Virus record (IMG/VR): IMGVR_UViG_3300006920_000232
Coordinates: 1-24,780 of that record
DNA length: 24,780 bases
Source of the DNA: a virus
Reading direction: 5' to 3' (one strand)
Part shown: one piece after another, positions 7,539 through 15,213 of the stretch
How positions within the stretch are numbered: position 1 is the first letter of the stretch
Layout of the letters: every line of letters starts with the position of its first letter
Notes under the pieces: generated by a model
Databases searched by the model: none
Told to the model about the DNA's origin: nothing
Seen by the model: only the letters and a program-made list of their open reading frames with translations
Made by a program: the position numbers and the translations under genes

Positions 7539-7556
7539 CCCCCTCTTCGGAGGGGG
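7539..7556 (+). terminator. UUCG-loop hairpin, possible terminator
   Basis: CCCCCTC (7539-7545), TTCG (7546-7549) and GAGGGGG (7550-7556) make a 7-base-pair GC-rich stem with the very stable UUCG tetraloop, in the 117-base gap after the 75-residue gene. The following bases are TATCTT rather than a clean T run, so termination may be partial. It would reduce transcription of the 48-residue gene and separate the early operon from the convergent virion operon. Confidence 0.5.
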
Positions 7557-7563
7557 TATCTTA

Positions 7564-7580
7564 ACTCCTGCCCTAGGAGT
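7564..7580 (+). promoter_or_regulatory. Hairpin enclosing the ribosome binding site of the 48-residue gene
   Basis: ACTCCT (7564-7569) pairs perfectly with AGGAGT (7575-7580) across a 5-base loop. The second arm is the only ribosome binding site for the ATG at 7586, 6 bases away. When folded, the hairpin would hide that site, suggesting translation control. The stem is short, so the effect may be mild. Confidence 0.45.
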
Positions 7581-7585
7581 ATCTA

Positions 7586-7732
7586 ATGGAAGCAACTAAA
7601 AACGAATTACTACTGGCGTGGATGACGCTGGTTAAACTGCGCGACAGTAACGTACTAGATGCAGGTGACGATCAGATTATACTGAGCGCCTTAAAGATAA
7701 TCGACGAAGAACAGTCGCACACCGAAACCTAG
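7586..7732 (+). CDS. Small 48-residue protein of unknown function
   Basis: An ATG at 7586 with AGGAG at 7575-7579 opens a frame of 48 codons ending TAG 7730-7732. The peptide is a mostly helical, amphipathic sequence (NELLLAWMTLVKLRD, then DDQIILSALKIID) with an acidic end. It is similar to many small phage proteins of two short helices, but I do not recognise a family. It is the last + strand gene. Its stop is one base from the stop of the convergent giant virion gene. Support comes from the good ribosome binding site and spacing, and from its filling the gap between the operons. Confidence 0.6.
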   Translation: MEATKNELLLAWMTLVKLRDSNVLDAGDDQIILSALKIIDEEQSHTET

Positions 7733-7747
7733 GTTATATCCCTAGGT
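7727..7747. terminator. Inverted repeat at the convergent gene ends
   Basis: ACCTAGG (7727-7733) and CCTAGGT (7741-7747) form a 7-base-pair stem with a 7-base loop. It covers the TAG of the + strand gene (7730-7732) and the TAA of the - strand gene (7734-7736). A shared hairpin at facing operon ends is a plausible two-way transcript end, but no T tract is present on either strand. Confidence 0.35.
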
Positions 7748-10700
7748 CGCTCATAAGGTCTGGGGTATCGTCCCATCCAGCCGCTTGCGCTTTGAGTTTA
7801 GCCGCGAGCCTAGGACTTAACGTAACGCCATAGTGCATGTTAGAAGTTGTTTTCATGTGCTGTCGCATAGACCGTTTAATCGTATCTGGTGTTATGCTCA
7901 CTTCAGGGTGCCGTTTGTTGAAGTCCACAAGATCTTCCATTGTGCGGTCAACAGCTCCCCCGTTACCTTGACGTATGCTGATGTAGTACTTACGTAATAT
8001 TCTGGTTCTTTCTTCGTTTATTGCGCGGTCTACTTTCTTTAGAGAGGCATTCTGCTGCAACTGCCGGGTGTACTCCGCAGGTGCGAACCCCATGAATTGA
8101 GCAGCAATGTGGCCGGGGCTGATGTCTTCTGCAATAAGATCCCCGCGTAGAGTTTTTGGCCCTTCGTTTGCAAAGCGTACGCTTTTGAATCCGTTTCGTA
8201 TGGCGGCTGGCATGGCAGCTTCTACACCACGTAACACCTCACCTCTACCCCATAGGTCATACCCACGTTCTAGTTGCAGCAGTGACCCTAGCACTGGGCC
8301 TCCTACCTGCTCCGCAGCGGTAAAGAATATACTTTGATCCTTCTCGATTAGTCGGTCACGGAATATTAGGTTAGACAGACCCATTCTGCTGGCAACGTCT
8401 ACCCCGAATAGATAGTTGAACGCACCACCGTATGCGCCTTCTCCTAAGTATTTACGAGTGACGGTTTCAAAATCTTCTTCGTCATCCCCTTTAAACATGT
8501 TAGATAGCATGGCAATGACGCCAAAGAACGGTAGCCCCTGTACCCCAGCAACAACAGCAGCCCCACCAAAAACACCCATAAGCTGGTTTCTTGCCATCTT
8601 ACGCATCTCTGGTTTGTCGCTGGATATTGCAGAATCGATCAAGTCGTAGAGCATGAAGTACATGGCTGACCCGTACCGCTTGAACAAGAAGGCAACTTTA
8701 CCAACGCCATTTTGTGCTAGACGTGGCGCGGCAGCGGCAGCGATACCACCGTTAGTCATTTCTGTAACGTTGATTGCGTCTAACGCCAACGCGTTCCGTT
8801 CTTCTATATCCAGCTTCTCCCATTGGTTGGGTTGTAACCCTTTATCCTTAAGTTTTTTCTGGAGGGCTAGATCATACGCAGCCATCATCGCTATTTGACG
8901 GTTCATCCGTTCGCCGTGGTGGAATATAAACCCAGTTACGGCATTCACTTGCGACATTGGACTGTCAATAGAATCGATCTCGACCGTATCGTAAGCGATA
9001 GAACGGTTAAGTTGCCCTAATGAATCGGCCAGTTCAGATAACGTCTGGAACCGCCTTATATCGTTTGAAGCCTCGTCAAAATTGATGTTATCTAATGACG
9101 GCATCGCGCTGGTAGATACTTTTATTTTCCCTTTACTATCATTATCAAAATCTGGCCCCCAACTTTCTATTTCACGAGTCCTGCCACTAGACAGGAACAC
9201 TCTTTTCGCGTTCCATATCGCCTTCATGCTTTCTGTGTACCCGTACTGGGCACCGAGGTAAGGGAGTACCACCATTGGGATCTGCGACAAGTTCACAAGG
9301 GCAGAAGATATATTCAAACCTAGCGTCATGTTAAACCCAAAACTAGTCGCCAGACGTGCCCAAGGATCTACATTAGGACTAGCGGCCCAGTTTGCGCGCT
9401 CTACTAACTCTTCGGTCAGCAAACGTATGGTAGTTTTTTCGTCGTCGGATACAAAATCTATACTACTTGAAACGTCTTTCTGCCATGCCGTTATTTCATC
9501 ACCATAGGCACGCATTTGCGCCCCATATTCTATACGTGCTAACTGTTGGCCGATGCTTGCAGCACGGTTCTTAAGCCCTGCTAACACATCATGGTTAGGG
9601 ATCTGACGTTCCGTAGGTGTTACGTCACCCACTGCACCACGGGTATTCTTTCTATGCCTAAACGAATTAGCAAAAGAACGTTCTGGTAACGTGTCCAGAA
9701 ACAGCCGCATGATTTGATCTTGTGCAGGGTTCTTGTCGCTTATCCCATTGGCTTCTAGGATATCTAATACGCTGTTAACAAACGAAGAAGAAGGCGCATT
9801 CTTTTTGTACTTGCTGTCTTCTACACGAGAAAACGCGTTAACAGCACTGATAACTTTTATTGCTTCTGCACGGGTCTTGGTTTTACCAGTAGGGCTGTCT
9901 AATTGGGCAGCAATTTGCGCTTCGACCAGTGCTTTATTTTCTGGGCTAGGGTTATTCCAATGATCTTCAACCTGCTTCATTGCAGCCTTCCGGTCTTTAA
10001 CGCTATCAAATGCTTCCATGTAGTATTCGATATTACCGTTGCTAGGGTCTACCGCACTGTACTCTAACCAGAATTTACCAAAGCGCATCAGCGGGAAGTA
10101 AGGATCAATAACGCCGCCTTCTGTAAGTTTAGCGAACAGCTTATTGGCTACCAGCTTACTCTTCTCACCGTTCTTCATTTCAGCCCCTAACCGGACTTCC
10201 ATGATTCTTCTGATATCGTCGTACATAGACTTATACAGGTTACGCCACGACTTATAGAAACCCCTACCTTCAGGGCTTAACTTGTAGAAGCGTGTATTTA
10301 ACGACTCCCACTCAGCAAAATTCTCAGCGCTGTACTTCTTTTTTGCATCTTGTTTGGTCAATGACGGGTCTATATGCAGGTAGGTACTGCGGGTGAGAAT
10401 CCTGCTTAGTTCCTGCATCTCTTCTGCGTGTTTGTTAGCCCACGCGCCAGTACGCTGTGCAAGGTTCTCTATGCCGGTGTTCAGCTTGTTTATGACGCTG
10501 CTTTGTTTACGTACGATATCAAGCAGCTTGTCTACGCCGGGGATCTTACCTTCTGCTAGTTTTGTTATGGCGTTTAGATCCAACATACCCAAGGCAAAAC
10601 GTTTTGCTTTATCCGGTACCGGACTGAGTAGCGTGTTTAATATACCGCGCTCTCCGATTTCTTTGAACGTAGGTACGCTTTCGTAAGTGTCCTCAAAAAA

Positions 10701-13700
10701 GTTTTTAGCCTTGTCCATAGTCGAAGCGTTGTACAACGTACCCGACCCACGCACACCTGCATACGGCGCTAAGATACTTTCTATTAACTTGTCAGCAGTA
10801 CTTGCCGCATCGTTAGGCAAACCAAAAACTCTGCGTAAGAACTTCTTCATGATATCTAGGTAACGGGCTAACCCTGTTGTAGCGCCCTTATCAATTGGTA
10901 TAGACGCAAGTTCTTGGCGGAATTTGTAGTTACCGCGTACTTCAGCTACAAACTCTTCTACCGATTGTGTTCCGTAGTAGCCGCTCAAAGCGCCTTTAAC
11001 TTCGTTGTACAAGTTGGTTAACTGTTTAGTAACGGGGCTAGACGGGTTCTGTAGCTCTTGTATAGTCGTAACGTGCGACATTTCATGTATTAGGGTATGC
11101 GCTGTTACACCCGTATTCTCATCAAGTAGTATAACGTTATCTATGGCAGGGTCTGCATCGCTATATATGAATGCACCCTTCGTATTTGGTTCTTCGTCTA
11201 GTGCTGCCCGATACCGTTTACCCAGTGCGTCTGTAGGCTTGGCAGGTACGATAACAACACGCGTATCACCCACGAATTTAGTAAGTTGAGAAGCAATCTT
11301 CGCAACACGGGGGTTGTCAGCAGCATAGGCTAACGCAGTCAAGGCACCCTTTAGGTTACCTTCTTTGATATTCTTGACGACGTTGTTGTCTAGTGGCGCG
11401 TCTAAGTCAGGGTCAAACTGCGTCTGTATGTTAAACAAACTACCTCTAGCCCGTACATCCCTTAAAGCAGCTCTACGTAAGGTTATTAGTTCTGCAGCTT
11501 CTAGGTTCGCTTCACCACCAGCGTTTTTAACTTTGTCTTGGTACACTTTGTCAACCGCTGCGTCAAAGGCTTTCTTCCTAGCTGCGGCACTATCTGCTTG
11601 CGCCGCTTTCTCAGCTTCTTTAGTTGCAGCCGCTTGGTCGGCAGCCGCTTTTCTTTTTGCGGTAGCGGCGGCAGCTTGCGCTTTAGTTAACGGTTTTTCA
11701 CCAGAACGACCTGCTACCGTTTTCTTACCCTTCGTGACTTTACGGTCACTGGCTTTACCGCCAAACTTACCAGCAGTAGCGGTGATAACAGCCTTTGGCC
11801 CTGTTGTTTCAGGGGGCGCGTCCACAGTTTTTTTACCACTTACCGCTTCAGGGAACGGTATGTTTAGTGGGTCAGGTGTTACTGCACGACTATCTAAGTA
11901 ATCTTTGAACACGGTATTAGGCAGCCCAATCTTACCCGCCATACTCTCGTACAGCCTACGCATACCTGCAGCCACTCGTGCAAAGAACTTATCGACAATC
12001 GTTAACGGTTTTTCAGATGTTACGGCCCAACGAGACACTTGATCGGCAAACCATTCCGAGGAACTAAACCAATACGCCCCAAGTGTTTGTGCTGCAGGTC
12101 TGTCAAGCACCTCACGGTTGTTTGCTATCGCTGCTTTCGCTGACGTACGAGCGCGTAGGGAATTGTAAAGTTCCCCCACAGTACCCTTTCGAGCGTTACT
12201 ACGCCATTTTTCGTATTCAGCTCGTATAGCCTCTTGTACTCTGGGCGAAGCATTTTGATATTCAGTCGCTTCGAATACGTGACCTATTTCATGGGTAAGC
12301 GTTTCTATCGCTTTAGACCTACGATTTTGCGGCTTCAAAACAATTACATGGTCACCGTTGGTTAGCGGTTGCGTATACCCTTGGGTACCTTCACCCATAG
12401 ATTCCGCCCCTGCTATACGAGCAAATGGGCCGTATAAGTTTTTAAGTTTTGCTTCTTCGGGGTTAGAAGCGTCTTCAAAAGTTGTTACGTATACACGGGC
12501 TTTGATACCCAGCATCTCTATAAATTGTTGTGCCGTATTAGCAAGTTCTTTAGGTAAGTTAGTAGAGAATGCTACGTTAGATCCTTCTTTGAAAGGCCCA
12601 TTAACTTGACGATTGTACGCCGCTTCATCTATAGCAACGGCTTTTCTTTTCGCTTCTCTTAACTCCGCAAGCTCCGCTCCACTAAATACTTTGCCCCAAA
12701 ATACTGGGTTTGAGACATCTCGTGGGTTTCCACTAAAACTTTTTACCTTGCCGTCTTGTTGTTTTATAGGTATGTAAAGAACTTCGTTCGTTTTTTGGTC
12801 ATAGCCTATTCGCAAGGCAATTTCTTTGTTGCCCCAGACAGGCTCATACCCTGCACGTCTAACCCAACTAACTTCTTTGGGATCGAACTCTAGTGTTTCT
12901 TCCGGTTTTGTTTCTACTGGTTTTTCTTCTGTAGCTTTTTGCTTTGCGTTGAAGTCTGCGAACGCCTTTTGTAGGAACTGAAAGGTTCCAAGGGTACGAG
13001 TTTGATCTTCATCTAGGTCGGCAGTAGCTACAAACGTACTACCTTGTTCGTCCTTAGCGGCTTTTTCTGCCGTTCTTTTTGCAGAATAAAACCGAGTAGG
13101 TTGCCCTGACTTAATTACGGCGTAAGGTTTGATCTCGCCTTTCCGAGTTAACGGGTAGGTGTTACCAGATTTTTTGGTTAGCGACTCGACCTCGGGTTCC
13201 AGTTCTACTACGTACCCTTGTTTAGGTTGTTCGTCTTTTATAAGCTCCCCTAGCTCGGTTTCTTCAGGCGCAGCAACTACTTCCGGTTCAGCCGTTGGGG
13301 TAGTAGGAGGTGCCGTAGGCGCAGGTGGCGCAGGTGGCGCAGGTGGCGCAGGTGGCGCAGGTGGTGTCGTAGGCGCAGGTGGTGTCGTAGGTGGTGTAGG
13401 TGACGCAGGGGGCTTTTGACCAAACAGACTTAGTTGGTCTTGCGATACGCCTTCTAGTTCCTTGGCTACATTCTCTCTGGTTTCGGCCTTAACTGTTTTA
13501 TTGTTAACGAACTTTATGAAGTCTTGTCGGACTTCTGGGTCATTAAAATCTTGGCCTTCTCTACGCTTACGTATTCCTGCTTGAGCAGATATGCCCAGCC
13601 TGTCTAAGAACGCCTTGTCTATTATTCTTGGTCCTTCTACTTCTGGTTCAGATTCAACCGGTGCTTGCCCTGCGACACGCTTACGGCTCATACCCGGAAA

Positions 13701-15212
13701 TGATGCTTGCGTAGGATCTTGGCTTACTGGCGCACGTTCCGGTATCTCTGCTTCAAGCTCTGCGGTACCGACAGAAGTATCTTCAATAGTTTCCGTTACC
13801 ATCGGCCCACGAGACTGTACTTCTGAGGGTGCTCGTTGTACGTTAACTGCGCTGACAATGGTATTTTTTTCGGCTTCTGTTACAGCAGTGTCTGTAATCC
13901 CTGCTTCTGCTAATCGTCGAGCAAAAGCACCTTGTAACGTGTTGTAGTTATTAGTTGGGGTATCTTCAATAACTTGTTGTAGGAGGCTGTACCGTTGCTT
14001 TTGTTCTTCGGCAGCTTGTTCCGTCGTTACTGTTGGTACTGCTATCGCTGCGGAATCTTCTTTTTCTTCTTCGCTAACGATTGGCGTTGTTGCATCTTCC
14101 GCGTCACGACCAGCTTCTAACTTCGCTGCTTCAGCAGCTTTGGCGTCTTCCTCTGCTTGTACCCCTTCATAGAATTTTTCTTCTTCTACAGCAGCTTTGG
14201 CGTCTTCCTCTGCCTGTACCCCTTCGTAGAATTTTTCTTCTTCAAGTTCTGCTTCTGCTGCAGCGGCTGCAGCTTCGATTTCATCTTCCGCAGCTTTTCT
14301 TTCAGCGTCTACTTCACGAGAATCTCTACTAATACCTGCAGCACCACCACCTAACGTACCACCAACTAACCCAGCAGCAACGGCGGTTTCAGTGTATATG
14401 TCAAAGGCTTCGTCACTGTCCAGTTCTAGCCCAGCTTGTGCACGTTCAATTAGGGTTTGCCCCAGTTCTGTAGGGACTTCGGATATAACACCAGCACCAG
14501 CGCCTCTAGCGGCACGAGTAAACAACCCTCCAGCACGTATGGCTTTAGGTGTTAAGAACTTACCAACCATGAACCGTTCAGCAACGGCATCTAAAGTGGC
14601 TTGGGGTATAGCAGATAAGAACGCCGCGCCTTCATCCATCTCGACGCGAAGCCCCTGCTCAATCGCTTCTTTTTGAGCTTCACGGTTGTTGCCGTAGAAG
14701 AAGGGTAGTTGAGATATAGCAGCACCAGCAAGAGCACCAGCAGCAGTACCAACAGGGCCGAATACACTGCCTGCCAACGCACCAGAAGCAGCGCCAGCAC
14801 CTAAGCTAAGGCCAGTCTGTGGGGCGGTTTCGCCAAGGGTTTCAAGGAAGAAATCTAGACCAGTGTTAACACCTTCTACGTCTTTTAAGCGCGTAGCCAT
14901 TGCTTCTTGTTCGGCTAGCTGGGCTTCGTTCTCGGCAACCATTTCAGTACCGAATTCTTCTACGCCTTCAAAACCAGTTACTTTACCTAGACCTTGAAGG
15001 GCAGAACCAAAGCCCCGACCAGCAACGTCGATACCACGAGAAAAACCGCGACCTAATGCGGTACCTTCGTCACCAGACGGGACGAATATTTCTTCTTCTT
15101 CTTCTTCTTCTAGAGCTTCTTTGTACGCAGCAACAACGATTTCAAAGTCTTCAGTACCTTTTTTATCTTCGTTATCGACTATCCATACTGCGTATTCTTC
15201 TGCAGTTGCCAT
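7734..15212 (-). CDS. Giant internal virion (ejection-type) polyvalent protein with two zincin motifs
   Basis: This 2492-residue protein begins one base after the upstream stop. The N-terminus has a YAVWIVDNEDKKGTEDFE segment that I know from other marine phage giant proteins, then seven glutamates (36-42). A Gly/Ala-rich hydrophobic stretch (about 133-173) could cross a membrane. Then come a charged region with a 19-residue duplication (about 323-360) and a Pro-rich linker (about 600-640). A zincin site HEIGH (974-978) has a candidate third ligand in SEWFAD (E1053). A Lys/Ala linker (about 1164-1217) precedes a second zincin site, HEMSH (1376-1380), with EEFVAE (E1419/E1420) downstream. The C-terminal third is helical, with a hydrophobic segment (about 2209-2239). 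The architecture matches 'polyvalent' phage proteins delivered into the host with DNA, here fused to a gp16-like ejection protein. Position last in the virion operon agrees. Peptidase activity is inferred from motifs. Confidence 0.8.
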   Translation of the reverse strand: MATAEEYAVWIVDNEDKKGTEDFEIVVAAYKEALEEEEEEEIFVPSGDEGTALGRGFSRGIDVAGRGFGSALQGLGKVTGFEGVEEFGTEMVAENEAQLAEQEAMATRLKDVEGVNTGLDFFLETLGETAPQTGLSLGAGAASGALAGSVFGPVGTAAGALAGAAISQLPFFYGNNREAQKEAIEQGLRVEMDEGAAFLSAIPQATLDAVAERFMVGKFLTPKAIRAGGLFTRAARGAGAGVISEVPTELGQTLIERAQAGLELDSDEAFDIYTETAVAAGLVGGTLGGGAAGISRDSREVDAERKAAEDEIEAAAAAAEAELEEEKFYEGVQAEEDAKAAVEEEKFYEGVQAEEDAKAAEAAKLEAGRDAEDATTPIVSEEEKEDSAAIAVPTVTTEQAAEEQKQRYSLLQQVIEDTPTNNYNTLQGAFARRLAEAGITDTAVTEAEKNTIVSAVNVQRAPSEVQSRGPMVTETIEDTSVGTAELEAEIPERAPVSQDPTQASFPGMSRKRVAGQAPVESEPEVEGPRIIDKAFLDRLGISAQAGIRKRREGQDFNDPEVRQDFIKFVNNKTVKAETRENVAKELEGVSQDQLSLFGQKPPASPTPPTTPPAPTTPPAPPAPPAPPAPPAPTAPPTTPTAEPEVVAAPEETELGELIKDEQPKQGYVVELEPEVESLTKKSGNTYPLTRKGEIKPYAVIKSGQPTRFYSAKRTAEKAAKDEQGSTFVATADLDEDQTRTLGTFQFLQKAFADFNAKQKATEEKPVETKPEETLEFDPKEVSWVRRAGYEPVWGNKEIALRIGYDQKTNEVLYIPIKQQDGKVKSFSGNPRDVSNPVFWGKVFSGAELAELREAKRKAVAIDEAAYNRQVNGPFKEGSNVAFSTNLPKELANTAQQFIEMLGIKARVYVTTFEDASNPEEAKLKNLYGPFARIAGAESMGEGTQGYTQPLTNGDHVIVLKPQNRRSKAIETLTHEIGHVFEATEYQNASPRVQEAIRAEYEKWRSNARKGTVGELYNSLRARTSAKAAIANNREVLDRPAAQTLGAYWFSSSEWFADQVSRWAVTSEKPLTIVDKFFARVAAGMRRLYESMAGKIGLPNTVFKDYLDSRAVTPDPLNIPFPEAVSGKKTVDAPPETTGPKAVITATAGKFGGKASDRKVTKGKKTVAGRSGEKPLTKAQAAAATAKRKAAADQAAATKEAEKAAQADSAAARKKAFDAAVDKVYQDKVKNAGGEANLEAAELITLRRAALRDVRARGSLFNIQTQFDPDLDAPLDNNVVKNIKEGNLKGALTALAYAADNPRVAKIASQLTKFVGDTRVVIVPAKPTDALGKRYRAALDEEPNTKGAFIYSDADPAIDNVILLDENTGVTAHTLIHEMSHVTTIQELQNPSSPVTKQLTNLYNEVKGALSGYYGTQSVEEFVAEVRGNYKFRQELASIPIDKGATTGLARYLDIMKKFLRRVFGLPNDAASTADKLIESILAPYAGVRGSGTLYNASTMDKAKNFFEDTYESVPTFKEIGERGILNTLLSPVPDKAKRFALGMLDLNAITKLAEGKIPGVDKLLDIVRKQSSVINKLNTGIENLAQRTGAWANKHAEEMQELSRILTRSTYLHIDPSLTKQDAKKKYSAENFAEWESLNTRFYKLSPEGRGFYKSWRNLYKSMYDDIRRIMEVRLGAEMKNGEKSKLVANKLFAKLTEGGVIDPYFPLMRFGKFWLEYSAVDPSNGNIEYYMEAFDSVKDRKAAMKQVEDHWNNPSPENKALVEAQIAAQLDSPTGKTKTRAEAIKVISAVNAFSRVEDSKYKKNAPSSSFVNSVLDILEANGISDKNPAQDQIMRLFLDTLPERSFANSFRHRKNTRGAVGDVTPTERQIPNHDVLAGLKNRAASIGQQLARIEYGAQMRAYGDEITAWQKDVSSSIDFVSDDEKTTIRLLTEELVERANWAASPNVDPWARLATSFGFNMTLGLNISSALVNLSQIPMVVLPYLGAQYGYTESMKAIWNAKRVFLSSGRTREIESWGPDFDNDSKGKIKVSTSAMPSLDNINFDEASNDIRRFQTLSELADSLGQLNRSIAYDTVEIDSIDSPMSQVNAVTGFIFHHGERMNRQIAMMAAYDLALQKKLKDKGLQPNQWEKLDIEERNALALDAINVTEMTNGGIAAAAAPRLAQNGVGKVAFLFKRYGSAMYFMLYDLIDSAISSDKPEMRKMARNQLMGVFGGAAVVAGVQGLPFFGVIAMLSNMFKGDDEEDFETVTRKYLGEGAYGGAFNYLFGVDVASRMGLSNLIFRDRLIEKDQSIFFTAAEQVGGPVLGSLLQLERGYDLWGRGEVLRGVEAAMPAAIRNGFKSVRFANEGPKTLRGDLIAEDISPGHIAAQFMGFAPAEYTRQLQQNASLKKVDRAINEERTRILRKYYISIRQGNGGAVDRTMEDLVDFNKRHPEVSITPDTIKRSMRQHMKTTSNMHYGVTLSPRLAAKLKAQAAGWDDTPDLMSDLGI
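13318..13362. repeat. 9-base tandem repeat coding a Pro-rich linker
   Basis: Five perfect copies of GGCGCAGGT (+ strand) run head to tail, with degenerate copies on both sides (about 13291-13415). On the coding strand they encode a Pro-Pro-Ala linker in the giant virion protein. Slippage-prone; copy number could vary between relatives. Confidence 0.85.
14134..14247. repeat. 57-base tandem duplication inside the giant virion gene
   Basis: Two copies with a 57-base period (14134-14190, 14191-14247) encode two nearly identical 19-residue units containing EEEKFYEGVQAEEDAKAA. Only a few bases differ, mainly silent changes, so the duplication looks fairly recent or is held by selection. Confidence 0.85.
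15090..15112. repeat. TTC simple repeat coding a Glu run
   Basis: A run of TTC triplets on the + strand encodes seven consecutive glutamates near the N-terminus of the giant virion protein (residues 36-42). Confidence 0.8.
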
Positions 15213-15213
15213 T

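Noticed and set aside
7465-7599. 44-codon ORF starting with an ATGA overlap after the 75-residue gene
   Set aside because: It runs through the UUCG hairpin and over the ribosome binding site and start of the 48-residue gene, has no ribosome binding site of its own, and its product is Pro-rich and unlike a protein.
11365-11901. Open frame of 178 codons on the + strand
   Set aside because: An Ala/Ser-rich shadow of the Lys/Ala-rich linker of the giant protein, with no supported start.
13318-13362. Short regular repeats as a CRISPR-like array
   Set aside because: Units are 9 bases with no spacers and lie in frame in a coding region; they encode a Pro-Ala linker.
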